A stretch of 64,000 nt of DNA from Ramlibacter montanisoli (GTDB lineage Bacteria > Pseudomonadota > Gammaproteobacteria > Burkholderiales > Burkholderiaceae_C): the NCBI RefSeq assembly GCF_013087525.1, contig NZ_JABFCS010000001.1:1054001-1118000 (forward strand). Reading direction: 5' to 3'. Position 1 is the first letter of the stretch; each line of letters begins with the position of its first letter. The position numbers and the translations under genes are program-made. Of the stretch, positions 27,508-35,341 are shown one piece after another. The notes beneath the pieces were generated by a model. The model was not told the origin of the DNA and ran no database searches. It saw only the letters and a list, made by a program, of their open reading frames with translations.

Positions 27508-28700
27508 CAGTCGAACAGCCGATTCAGGTCCACGCCCTTGTACATCCAGGACAGGCCGGCGAAGCCGGCGGACTCCTCGCCGCCCTGGAACATGCGGTTG
27601 CGCAGCTCGCGCGCGACGCCGGACGCATGGTAGATGTCGCCGTAGAGCCGCGCGGTCAGCTGCACGCGGCCGGTGCGGAGATACCGTGCCTTCTGGTACT
27701 TCTGGAAGGCGCTGGCGACGTCGTTGCGGGTGTGCTTCAGGGCCTCGCCCAACACCACCGCGTCCTCGATCGCCTGCCCGGCGCCTTGCGCCAGGTACTG
27801 CAGCATGGGATGCGCGGCATCGCCCAGCAGCGTGACGCGGCCGTCGCTCCAGTTCTTCACCGGCTCGCGGTCGCACAGCACCCACATCTTCCAGGTCTCG
27901 ATCTTCTGCAGCAGTTCGCGCACCTGGGGCACGGCGGCGGCGAAGCGCTCGTTCAGTTCGGCGGTGTCGCCGAAGGTGTTCCAGCCTTCGTCGTACTTGT
28001 TGCTGTGGAAGACGGCCACCAGGTTGAACAGCTCGCCGCGGCGCAGCGGGTAGTGCACCAGGTGCGTCTTCTCGCCACCCCACAGCAGCACGTCGTCGCT
28101 CCACAGGTGCGTGGGCACCTCCTCGCGTTTCAGCACGGCGCGGTAGGCGATGTGGCCGGAGACGCGCGGCTTGCCGTCGCCCACGATGGACTGGCGCACG
28201 CGGCTCCACAGGCCGTCGGCGCCGACCAGCGCATCCGCGCGCAGCGACTCGCCGCCGGCCAGCTGCACGGTCACGCCTTCGGCATCCTGCGCGTAGCTCT
28301 CCACCTTGCTAGCGGTGCGCAGCTTCACTGTCGGCTGCGCCTTGCAGGCGTCCAGGAAGACGTTGTGGATGTCCACGCGGTAGATCACGCCGTAGGGGTA
28401 GCCGTAGGCCGCGCGCTCGGCGCCGCCCAGCGGCACGCGCACCACCTGCTCGCCGGTGCGCACGTCGTTCATGCCCAGGCCGGCGGGAAAGAAGGCGACC
28501 TCATCGATGGCGGCCGTGAGCCCCAGCAGCTCGAACATGCGGAAGATGTTGGGCCCCAGCTGGATGCCGGCGCCGATCTCGCCGAAGGCGGCGGACTGCT
28601 CCAGCACGGTCACGTCATGGCCCTGCCGGCCCAGCACCAGGGCCGCGGCCAGTCCGCCGATGCCGCCGCCCGCGACCACCACGGAAAGGGGCTTGCTCAT
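27507..28700 (-). CDS. Probable 3-hydroxybenzoate 6-hydroxylase (flavin monooxygenase)
   Basis: A 397-residue group A flavoprotein monooxygenase: VVVAGGGIGGLAAALVLGR (GxGxxG at 11-16), the DG fingerprint DALVGADGLWSRVR and the GD motif VTLLGDAAHPMLQYLAQGA. It would hydroxylate an aromatic acid with NAD(P)H and O2. As first gene of an operon with gentisate dioxygenase, the substrate is most likely 3-hydroxybenzoate, giving gentisate; salicylate 1-hydroxylase has a similar sequence but would need catechol genes, which are absent. It is divergent from a MarR regulator with a palindromic operator between. Confidence 0.82.
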   Translation of the reverse strand: MSKPLSVVVAGGGIGGLAAALVLGRQGHDVTVLEQSAAFGEIGAGIQLGPNIFRMFELLGLTAAIDEVAFFPAGLGMNDVRTGEQVVRVPLGGAERAAYGYPYGVIYRVDIHNVFLDACKAQPTVKLRTASKVESYAQDAEGVTVQLAGGESLRADALVGADGLWSRVRQSIVGDGKPRVSGHIAYRAVLKREEVPTHLWSDDVLLWGGEKTHLVHYPLRRGELFNLVAVFHSNKYDEGWNTFGDTAELNERFAAAVPQVRELLQKIETWKMWVLCDREPVKNWSDGRVTLLGDAAHPMLQYLAQGAGQAIEDAVVLGEALKHTRNDVASAFQKYQKARYLRTGRVQLTARLYGDIYHASGVARELRNRMFQGGEESAGFAGLSWMYKGVDLNRLFD

Positions 28701-28742
28701 GTGTGTCTCCTCGCGGCTCCCGGGTGGCGGAGCGGAATAATG

Positions 28743-28790
28743 CTAAGCATACATATTAGTTTGACCCGGCGCAAGGCAGGCCCTTACACT
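28743..28790. promoter_or_regulatory. MarR operator and divergent promoters
   Basis: CTAA (28743-28746) and TTAG (28756-28759) flank an AT-rich centre, overlapping ATGC-TAA-GCAT (28740-28750): a likely MarR dimer site. For the marR direction TTGACC (28761-28766) and TACACT (28785-28790), 18 bp apart, form a promoter. The minus-strand promoter of the gentisate operon would overlap the same AT-rich palindrome. Confidence 0.55.
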
Positions 28791-28797
28791 TCCTGCG

Positions 28798-29286
28798 ATG
28801 GGGAAGAGCTTCGATTTCCGGCACGCGCCCGGGCACCTGATCCGGCGTGCCCACCAGGTGGCCGTGGCGATCTTCATGGAGGAGACCGGTGACTTCGACG
28901 TCACGCCGGTGCAGTTCGCGATCCTCAACGCGCTGCTGGAAGACCCGGGCGAGGACCAGGTGACGCTGGCCGGCAAGGTGGCCTTCGATGCCGCCACCTT
29001 CGGTTCCGTGATCGGCCGGCTGGAAGGCCGCGGCTGGGTGCGGCGCGAGCCCGACGTGGCGGATCGCCGGCGCAAGCTGCTGTGGGTCACGCCGCAGGGC
29101 GCCGAGATCGCGCAGAAGATGAAGCGTTCGGTGGCCAGGGTGCAGCAGCGCATCCTGGCGCCGCTGGAGGAGGGCGAGCGGCAGCAGCTGATCACGCTGC
29201 TCGATCGGCTGGTGGGCGGCCATGGGCATGTTCCCCCACGCCCGAGTAAACAAACGCAACATCCCGCATTTCGGGCGTTTTGTTGA
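28798..29286 (+). CDS. MarR family regulator of the gentisate operon
   Basis: Winged helix-turn-helix repressor: VTPVQFAILNALLEDPG, QVTLAGKVAFDAATFGSVIGRLEGRGWV and the wing RREPDVADRRRKLLWVTPQG are typical MarR. It is divergent from the 3-hydroxybenzoate/gentisate operon with operators between, so it likely responds to an aromatic acid. The last 14 residues, after HVPPRP, look non-native: they run through a terminator-like hairpin (29242-29283). One extra C in the C5 run at 29233-29237 would end the protein at GAG-TAA just before that hairpin, so the natural protein is probably about 148 residues. Confidence 0.88.
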   Translation: MGKSFDFRHAPGHLIRRAHQVAVAIFMEETGDFDVTPVQFAILNALLEDPGEDQVTLAGKVAFDAATFGSVIGRLEGRGWVRREPDVADRRRKLLWVTPQGAEIAQKMKRSVARVQQRILAPLEEGERQQLITLLDRLVGGHGHVPPRPSKQTQHPAFRAFC

Positions 29287-29361
29287 TCTTGTCCGGCATC
29301 AATCGCGGCTCAGGTGGCCTTCAATGCAAGGTGCTTCGGCATGCATGAAAGGAAAACCACA

Positions 29362-30031
29362 ATGAACAAACACACCATCCGCACCGGCCTGCTGGCCATC
29401 ACCGCCGCCGCCTTCGGGCTGGCCGGCTGTGCCGACATGAACATGGGCGGCATGAGCGACACGACCAAGCGCACCGCGATCGGCGCCGGTGTCGGCGCGC
29501 TCGCCGGTGCCGCCATCGGCGGCGATGCCAAGGGCGCGCTGATCGGCGCCGGCGTCGGCGCCGCGGGCGGCTACATCTGGTCGCGCCAGATGGAGCAGAA
29601 GAAGCTGGCGATGGAACGCGCCACCATGGGCAGCGGCGTGGCGGTCGTGCAGACGCAGGACAACCAGCTGAAGCTGAACGTGCCCGGTGACCTGTCCTTC
29701 GACACCGGCCGCGCCGACATCAAGCCGAACATGCGGCCCATCCTCGACCAGTTCGCCAACGGCCTGTCCGGCCAGCCGAACACCGAAGTGCGCATCATCG
29801 GCCACACCGACAGCACCGGCGGCGACGAGCTGAACAACCGACTGTCCATGGACCGCGCGCAGGCCACCAAGAACTACCTGGTGTCCCGCGGCGTCAACCC
29901 GAACCAGGTGATGGTGGCGGGCCGCGGCGAGCACGAGCCGGTGGCGGAAAACACCAGCGACGCGGGTCGCGCGCGCAACCGCCGCGTGGAGATCTTCCTG
30001 GGCGAGCGGAACGCTCGTCGCTGCGCGCTAA
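29362..30031 (+). CDS. OmpA family lipoprotein with glycine-zipper domain (YiaD-like)
   Basis: The N-terminus is a lipoprotein signal with lipobox LAGC (about residue 21). A glycine-zipper segment (GAGVGALAGAAIGGDAKGALIGAGVGAAGGYIW) follows, then an OmpA/MotB peptidoglycan-binding domain (LSFDTGRADIKPNMRPILDQF, VRIIGHTDSTGGDELNNRLSMDRAQ, RARNRRVEIFLGE). It would tether the outer membrane to the cell wall. The conserved part ends near 30005. As written the frame stays open to 30483, across palindromic repeats and antisense to another gene, which is implausible; a TAA at 30029-30031 in an adjacent frame is the nearest likely end. The 3' end is therefore uncertain. Confidence 0.75.
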
Positions 30032-30038
30032 GACCGTG

Positions 30039-30106
30039 TTGGGGTCCGCTGCGCGGAGCCCAACCTACCGGTTTTCGCAGGGTGGGTTGCGCGACAGCGC
30101 AACCCA
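30039..30106. repeat. Pair of intergenic palindromes
   Basis: Two hairpins: TTGGGGTCCGC/GCGGAGCCCAA (30039-30063, one mismatch) and TGGGTTGCGC-GACA-GCGCAACCCA (30083-30106, perfect 10-bp arms). They resemble dispersed palindromic elements common between genes of Comamonadaceae and may act as terminators for the convergent genes. Confidence 0.6.
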
Positions 30107-30117
30107 TCGTCCCCAAT

Positions 30118-30420
30118 TCAATCGCTCTTCGCCACCAAGGTGAAGTGCTCCACCACGGGCGGCTGCGCGAAGAACGGCCCCACGATCGCGCGCCATTCCG
30201 GGAACAGCGGTCCCTGGCGGAACGTCACCGTGTGGTGCTCGAGCGTGTCCCAGAACACCTGCAGGATGTAGCGCTCCGGGCTCTCGATGCCCTTGTTCAC
30301 CTTGAAGCCGCGCATGCCCTCGGCGCGCGCGATCACGGTGCGCAGTCCGCGTTCGATCGCGGCGTCGAATTCGGCCTGCTTGCCGGGCTGGATGCGGATG
30401 TCGGCGAGTTCCAGGATCAT
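30118..30420 (-). CDS. ABM (antibiotic biosynthesis monooxygenase) domain protein
   Basis: A 100-residue single-domain ferredoxin-like protein: LELADIRIQPGKQAEFDAAI at the N-terminus and FKVNKGIESPERYILQVFWD in the middle are typical of ABM/YgiN proteins, which act as cofactor-free quinone-forming monooxygenases or small stress-related proteins. It is the last gene of the hydrolase-Rieske-glutamine synthetase-ferredoxin operon, 10 bp after the ferredoxin. Its catalytic role in that pathway is unknown. Confidence 0.8.
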   Translation of the reverse strand: MILELADIRIQPGKQAEFDAAIERGLRTVIARAEGMRGFKVNKGIESPERYILQVFWDTLEHHTVTFRQGPLFPEWRAIVGPFFAQPPVVEHFTLVAKSD

Positions 30421-30430
30421 GTCGTTCCCC

Positions 30431-30754
30431 TCAGTATTGCTTGGCGGGCAAGTCTACCGTCAGCCCGTCCAGGTCCTGCGTGAGTTCGAGCTGGCAGCTC
30501 AGGCGGCTGTTCGGCTGGCGCGGCGAGGCGGTGAATTCGAGCATGCCCAGTTCCTCCGCCGAAGGTGGCGGCAGCCGGGCCGCGAAGGGTTCCCGCACGT
30601 ACACATGGCAGGTCGCGCAGGTCATGAGGCCGCCGCAGTCGGCCGCGATGCCGGAGACGTTGGCAGCGGTCGCCGCCTGCATCAGGCTGCCCTTGGGCTT
30701 CACGGACAGCGTGGTCTCGACCGCGTCGGCGGCCACCAGGTGGATCTTGATCAT
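30431..30754 (-). CDS. [2Fe-2S] ferredoxin
   Basis: A 107-residue plant/vertebrate-type ferredoxin. Three cluster cysteines are visible in DCGGLMTCATCHVYV and the fourth in SRLSCQLELTQDLDGL, giving C-x5-C-x2-C-xn-C as in putidaredoxin and adrenodoxin-type proteins (also the LSCQ motif). It probably passes electrons to the adjacent Rieske oxygenase; a dedicated reductase is not present in the window. Its ATG shares one base with the stop of the glutamine synthetase-like gene. Confidence 0.9.
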   Translation of the reverse strand: MIKIHLVAADAVETTLSVKPKGSLMQAATAANVSGIAADCGGLMTCATCHVYVREPFAARLPPPSAEELGMLEFTASPRQPNSRLSCQLELTQDLDGLTVDLPAKQY

Positions 30755-32232
30755 CAGAAACGGGCGAAGTATTCGCGGCGCTGGAATTCGTCGGGGTCCT
30801 CGGCCGCCTCGAAGCGCTGCTGCTCGGACTGCTTGATGCGCGTGAAGTAGGCGACGAAGTCGCGGCCGAAGGCCTCGCACAGGACGGCGTCCGCCTGCAG
30901 CGCGGCCAGTGCATCGCCCAGGCTGGTGGGCAGGCTCTCGCCGGCGCCGGCATAGGGGGCGTCGGTGGCAGGCGGCGCCTTCAGGCCGCGCGCGATGCCG
31001 TCCAGCCCGGCGTGGACCTGCGAGGCGAAATACAGGTAGGGGTTGGCCGCCGGTTCGCCGATGCGGTTCTCGATGCGCGTGGCCTCGTCGCCGCAGGCGC
31101 CGATGACGCGCAGCATGGCGCCGCGGTTGTCGCGGCCCCACAGCACCGACTGCGGCGCCAGCGCGTTGGGCCGGAACCGTCCGAAACCATTGGCCGTGGG
31201 CGTGCAGAACACCGTCATGCCGCGCGCGTGCGCCAGCAGGCCGGCGAGGAAGTGTTCGCCGAGCGCGGACAGCGTGTGCGCGGCGTGCGTCACGTCGGTG
31301 CCGGGCTCCGGCGCTTCGCGGCGGAACACGTTGCGGCCGGTGCGCGCATCCAGCAGCGACTGGTGCAGGTGCCAGCCGCTGGACATGATGTTGGGGAAGG
31401 GCGGCCGGCACATGAAGGTGGCGTGGTAGCCGGCGCGCCGCAGCGCCATCTTCACGGCATTGCGGAACAGCACCATGTTGTCGGCGGCGGTCAGCGCATC
31501 GGTCGCCTCGAACACCGCTTCCACCTGGCTGGGCCCGAGCTCCACTTCCAGCGACAGCAGCGGCAGGCCCAGCGCCTGCGCCGTGTGCTGCACGATGCGC
31601 AGCGGCTCCTCGGCGAGGTCGTACCAGCCCTCGGCCAGCAGGTTGTACCCCGGGTGCACCAGGCTGACTTCGGGTGCGGGACCCGGCCAGGCCGCCAGCA
31701 TCGGGTCGAGCTGCGGCTGCGCGTCCTTGAGCTTGTAGACGTGGAACTCCACCTCCAGGCCGCACTTCATCGTGTAGCCGGCATCCGCCAGCTTCGCCAG
31801 CGCGCGTTGCAGCACCCGGCGCGTGTCCAGCTCCACCGGCTGGCCGTCCTGGAACCAGGGTTGCGCGCGCAGCCAGCCGCTCGAAGGCGTCCAGGGCAGC
31901 TGCTGGAAGCTCTCCGGGTCGGCCAGCAGCATCAGGTTGGGGGCGTTGCCGAAGCCGGGCAGGGTGGCCGTGCCGCCCGGCTCGAACACCTTGAAGGCCG
32001 TGCGGTCGGAGGTGTCCTTGAGCATCAGCGTGCTGACCAGGCCCACGCCCTCGCGCAGCGCGCGCTCCACGGCGGAGGCCACCAGCGTCTTGCCGCGCAA
32101 CACGCCGTGCAGGTCGCACCAGGAAATGCGCACCAGCTCGGTCCCCTGTTCCCCGAGCAGGCGACCCAGCCGCCGCACCGCCTGCTCGCGCGCGGCGTCC
32201 TGGATGCCGCAGCGTTGGGCGAAGCTGCTCAC
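30754..32232 (-). CDS. Glutamine synthetase-like gamma-glutamyl ligase
   Basis: A 492-residue GS-fold protein. Visible GS motifs: FHVYKLKD preceded by GLEVE (first metal-binding glutamates), LEVELGPSQVE, the NGSG/H-x-H region as SSGWHLHQSLLD, and RIENRIGEPAANPYLYFA. Several GS residues differ, as in gamma-glutamylanilide, isopropylamine and polyamine ligases rather than true glutamine synthetases. The GTG start overlaps the Rieske gene stop (GTGA). Co-occurrence with a Rieske oxygenase and ferredoxin recalls aniline dioxygenase systems in which GS-like and oxygenase subunits act in sequence on an amine. The substrate amine is unknown. Confidence 0.82.
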   Translation of the reverse strand: MSSFAQRCGIQDAAREQAVRRLGRLLGEQGTELVRISWCDLHGVLRGKTLVASAVERALREGVGLVSTLMLKDTSDRTAFKVFEPGGTATLPGFGNAPNLMLLADPESFQQLPWTPSSGWLRAQPWFQDGQPVELDTRRVLQRALAKLADAGYTMKCGLEVEFHVYKLKDAQPQLDPMLAAWPGPAPEVSLVHPGYNLLAEGWYDLAEEPLRIVQHTAQALGLPLLSLEVELGPSQVEAVFEATDALTAADNMVLFRNAVKMALRRAGYHATFMCRPPFPNIMSSGWHLHQSLLDARTGRNVFRREAPEPGTDVTHAAHTLSALGEHFLAGLLAHARGMTVFCTPTANGFGRFRPNALAPQSVLWGRDNRGAMLRVIGACGDEATRIENRIGEPAANPYLYFASQVHAGLDGIARGLKAPPATDAPYAGAGESLPTSLGDALAALQADAVLCEAFGRDFVAYFTRIKQSEQQRFEAAEDPDEFQRREYFARF

Positions 32233-33617
32233 GAAGCCTGGGCTTCCGCCGAGCGCACGGGGCCGCCCAGCCAGGGCGCGCCCGCGCGCCTGGCCTGCAC
32301 GCGCTCCTGCCACCAGCTGCCCCAGCTGCCCGCGGGCGCGATGCCATCCACCGTGTCGGGGCCCTTCATGTGCGCGGCGAGCGCCGCATCGGCGACGCCG
32401 GGGGCGGTCCCGCCCGACTGCACGGCCTCGATCGCCTGCAGCAGCATGCGGCGGTTGGCCATGATCACCTTGTCGCTGGTGCCCAGGTGCTCCCGCGTGC
32501 GGTCCTGGATGGGGCCCATGCTCTCCACGGCCCACTGGTCGTGCACGTTGATGTCCTCCTCGCCCATGCCCAGGTAGGTCTGCGTGCGCTGCTCCTCGGG
32601 GTTGAAGCCCCAGTTGTTGTGCCGCCCCGATTTCGGCACGTAGTCGGGCAGCGAGATGAACTGCAGCCGCTGCCTGCGCATCGCCTCCCTGTCCACCGGG
32701 CCGGCGAAGCTGGTGAAGATGGAGTACCAGTAGGTGTGCTCGTCGTCCACCGGCAGGTGCATCTGCGTGATGGTGAGCGTCTCCGACAGCGGGATCACGA
32801 AGGTGTGCGGGAAGATCGCGTTGGTGACGCGCACGTGCGTGAGTTCGTCCGTCATGGTCCGCAGCGCGGTGAGCTGCAGGCCCCAGGGCTTGCTCTCGTA
32901 GGAGATCTCGGGCCGGTGGAACTCTCGCATGATCCGCGTCATCGGCCACTTCTCGCCGACGAACTCGCCCGCGCTGGCGCTGCGGAACTGCTTGCCCGCG
33001 GGGTTGTCGCCGATCGCTTGCAGCGCGGCGTCGTTCAGGAAGCGGTGCAGGAAGGAGGGATGCGCCGGGTCGATGCCGACCTCGAAGGCCTGCAGCCAGT
33101 TGCAGTGCCACAGGCCCTTGAACGCGAAGGTGTGCGTGGCGGGCGCGGCGAAGCAGTCGAATTCCGGGAAGGGCGGCTGCTGGCCCGGCTCGCCCAGCCA
33201 CGCGAACAGCACGCCGCTTTTCTCCAGCACCGGGTAGCTGCGCTGCTGCACGCGCTCGCACAGCTTGCTGCCGGCGGGCTCCGCCGGCGTCTCCAGGCAG
33301 CGCCCCGTTGCATCGAACTTCCAGCCGTGGAAGGGGCAGCGCAGGCCGTCGCCTTCGTGGCGGCCGAAGGAGAGGTCGGCGCCGCGGTGCGGGCAGTCGC
33401 GATCGAGAAGGCCCCAGCGGCCGGACGCGTCCTTGAACAGGACCAGGTCCTGGCCCAGGGCGCGCACGGCCTTCACCGGACGCTGCGCCATGCGCGGGTC
33501 CAGGCGCGGCTCGAACTCGTCCACCAGCGCCACCGGCTGCCAGTAGCGGCGCATCAGCGCGCCGCAGGGCGTGCCCGGGACTATGCGGGTGAGCAGTTCG
33601 TTCTGTTCCGACTTCAT
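32229..33617 (-). CDS. Rieske non-heme iron oxygenase, alpha subunit
   Basis: A 462-residue oxygenase. The N-terminal Rieske cluster is CPHRGADLSFGRHEGDGLRCPFHGW in pattern (C-x-H ... C-x-x-H, about residues 74-95). The catalytic domain has NWLQAFEVGIDPAHPSFLH, supplying the mononuclear-iron histidines. The layout resembles the phthalate 4,5-dioxygenase/carbazole-type class of single-subunit oxygenases. It is coupled by a four-base overlap to the GS-like ligase and one gene away from a ferredoxin. It probably hydroxylates or demethylates a gamma-glutamylated or free amine; this is inference from the neighbourhood. Confidence 0.9.
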   Translation of the reverse strand: MKSEQNELLTRIVPGTPCGALMRRYWQPVALVDEFEPRLDPRMAQRPVKAVRALGQDLVLFKDASGRWGLLDRDCPHRGADLSFGRHEGDGLRCPFHGWKFDATGRCLETPAEPAGSKLCERVQQRSYPVLEKSGVLFAWLGEPGQQPPFPEFDCFAAPATHTFAFKGLWHCNWLQAFEVGIDPAHPSFLHRFLNDAALQAIGDNPAGKQFRSASAGEFVGEKWPMTRIMREFHRPEISYESKPWGLQLTALRTMTDELTHVRVTNAIFPHTFVIPLSETLTITQMHLPVDDEHTYWYSIFTSFAGPVDREAMRRQRLQFISLPDYVPKSGRHNNWGFNPEEQRTQTYLGMGEEDINVHDQWAVESMGPIQDRTREHLGTSDKVIMANRRMLLQAIEAVQSGGTAPGVADAALAAHMKGPDTVDGIAPAGSWGSWWQERVQARRAGAPWLGGPVRSAEAQAS

Positions 33618-33627
33618 CGCGGCCGCC

Positions 33628-33675
33628 TCAGACGGCAGCCAGGACGGGAAGGAGCAGGCGAAGGCGGATGGTCAT
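33628..33675 (-). CDS. 15-codon open frame with strong ribosome site; leader peptide or gene remnant
   Basis: GAGGAG lies 6 bp before an ATG that opens MTIRLRLLLPVLAAV and then stops. The sequence reads like the beginning of a signal peptide. It could be a leader peptide or the remains of a deleted periplasmic-protein gene between the hydrolase and Rieske genes. No homology can be claimed. Confidence 0.3.
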   Translation of the reverse strand: MTIRLRLLLPVLAAV

Positions 33676-33697
33676 GGCGTTCTCCTCGGACGTTCGT

Positions 33698-34636
33698 TCA
33701 GGACAGGGCTTGCTTCAATTGGGCGGCGCACAGTTGCACGGCGACGTTCGCCTCGTCGATCACCCGGCCCATGGTGATGAAGCCGTGGATCTGGCGCTCG
33801 AAGTTCACGAGGGTCGCGCGGTTGCCGGCCTCGGACAGCCTGTGCGCGTACTGCAGGCCCTCGTCGCGCAGGGGATCGTAGCCCGCGGTCAGCACGAAGG
33901 CGGGCGGGAGCTTCGCATGGTTCTCATGGAGCAGGGGCGAGGCGCGCCAGTCCAGGTCCTGCGCCGGGTCCGGGATGTAGTGGTCGTGGTAGTAGTCCAT
34001 GCTCTCCTTCGTCAGGAGGTAGCCCTGGCCATTGGCGGCGTGCGAGGGTGCGCCGCGGCGCTGGTCGGTGGCGGGATAGATCAGCAGCTGGAAGGCGATC
34101 GGCAGGTCGCCGGCCTCACGCGCCGACAGCGCCACCACGGCCGCGAGGTTGCCGCCCGCGCTGTCGCCGCCCACCGCCAGCCGCGCGGGATCGAGCTTCA
34201 GCTCGCGCGCCTGGCTGCGCACCCAGCGCGTGGCCGCCAGCGCATCGTCCACGGCGGCCGGGAAACGGTGTTCCGGGCCCAGGCGGTAATCGACCGCGAC
34301 GACCGCGCAGCCCGACAGGTTGCACAGCTGGCGGCACAGCACGTCGTGGGTATCGAGATCGCCGATCACCCAGCCGCCGCCGTGGTAGTAGACGAGCACG
34401 GGCAGCACCGCGTCGGCGGGCGCGCCGGCCGGCCGGTAGCTGCGCAGCGGGATGGGGCCGGCGGGGCCGGGCACCCGCAGGTCGCGCACGGAGGCGACTT
34501 CCGGCGGGTCCGGCTGCGTGAAGGTGCGCCGTTCGCGGTAGAACGCGCGCGCCTCGACCGGCGCCAGGGTGTGGGTGGGCGGCACGCCCTTCTCCTCGAT
34601 CAACCGCAGCAGTGCGCGGGCCTGGGGATGCAGCAT
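33698..34636 (-). CDS. Alpha/beta hydrolase (hormone-sensitive lipase family)
   Basis: A 312-residue esterase-like protein with the HSL-family oxyanion motif YYHGGGWVIG (about residue 85), nucleophile elbow GGDSAGGN (serine near 158), acid residue in AGYDPLRDEG and histidine in QIHGFITMG. Members hydrolyse short esters or amides. It is the first gene of the operon with Rieske oxygenase, GS-like ligase, ferredoxin and ABM genes, so it may release a product from a gamma-glutamyl or ester intermediate. The ATG has a GGAGACC site upstream. Confidence 0.9.
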   Translation of the reverse strand: MLHPQARALLRLIEEKGVPPTHTLAPVEARAFYRERRTFTQPDPPEVASVRDLRVPGPAGPIPLRSYRPAGAPADAVLPVLVYYHGGGWVIGDLDTHDVLCRQLCNLSGCAVVAVDYRLGPEHRFPAAVDDALAATRWVRSQARELKLDPARLAVGGDSAGGNLAAVVALSAREAGDLPIAFQLLIYPATDQRRGAPSHAANGQGYLLTKESMDYYHDHYIPDPAQDLDWRASPLLHENHAKLPPAFVLTAGYDPLRDEGLQYAHRLSEAGNRATLVNFERQIHGFITMGRVIDEANVAVQLCAAQLKQALS

Positions 34637-34695
34637 GTAGCGGTCTCCTTGTGCGTTTCGCCCAGTGTAGGGGACGGCGGTTTATGCTTGGCGCC

Positions 34696-35337
34696 ATGAA
34701 GCTCCACAACTACTTCCGCTCCTCCGCATCCTTCCGCGTGCGCATCGCGCTGGAGCTCAAGGGACTGGCCTACGACTACCTGCCGGTGCACCTGGTCAAG
34801 GGCGAGCACAAGAGTGAGAAGTACGCGGCCATCTCCGCCTCCGGGCTGGTCCCGGCGCTGGAAACCGACGACGGCGAGCTCCTGAGCCAGTCGATGGCGA
34901 TCATCGAGTACCTCGATGAAACGCATCCGCAGCCGCCGCTGCTGCCCGCCGACGCGCTGGGCCGTGCCCGCGTGCGTGCCCTGGCGCAGCTGATCGCCTG
35001 CGAGATCCATCCGCTGAACAACCTGCGCGTGCTCAAGTACCTGGTGCGCGACCTGAAGGTGGAGGAGGAGGCCAAGAACACCTGGTACCGCCACTGGGTG
35101 CGCAGCGGCCTGGAGCTGTTCGAAAAGGAACTCGCGCGCCTGCCCGCAGCCACCTACTGCTACGGCGACGCGCCGACGCTGGCCGACTGCTGCCTGGTGC
35201 CGCAGATCTTCAACGGCCAGCGCTTCAACGTCGACTTCAGCGGGCTGACCCGCACCATGGCCGCCTTCGAGGCCTGCATGAGGCATCCCGCCTTCCAGAA
35301 GGCGCAGCCTTCCAACTGCCCCGACAACGAGGGTTGA
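34696..35337 (+). CDS. Maleylpyruvate/maleylacetoacetate isomerase (zeta GST)
   Basis: A 213-residue zeta-class glutathione transferase: SSASFRVRIALELKGL holds the catalytic SSxS motif, followed by ASGLVPALETDDG and SQSMAIIEYLDE. These enzymes use glutathione to isomerise maleylpyruvate or maleylacetoacetate to the fumaryl form. The gentisate operon at 21-29 kb lacks an isomerase, so this gene 6 kb away could complete that pathway; a tyrosine-degradation role is equally possible by sequence. It is followed 4 bp later by pgeF. Confidence 0.88.
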   Translation: MKLHNYFRSSASFRVRIALELKGLAYDYLPVHLVKGEHKSEKYAAISASGLVPALETDDGELLSQSMAIIEYLDETHPQPPLLPADALGRARVRALAQLIACEIHPLNNLRVLKYLVRDLKVEEEAKNTWYRHWVRSGLELFEKELARLPAATYCYGDAPTLADCCLVPQIFNGQRFNVDFSGLTRTMAAFEACMRHPAFQKAQPSNCPDNEG

Positions 35338-35341
35338 ACGC

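Noticed and set aside
27507-28700. Salicylate 1-hydroxylase
   Set aside because: Sequence is compatible, but the operon encodes gentisate cleavage, not catechol cleavage, so 3-hydroxybenzoate 6-hydroxylase fits better.
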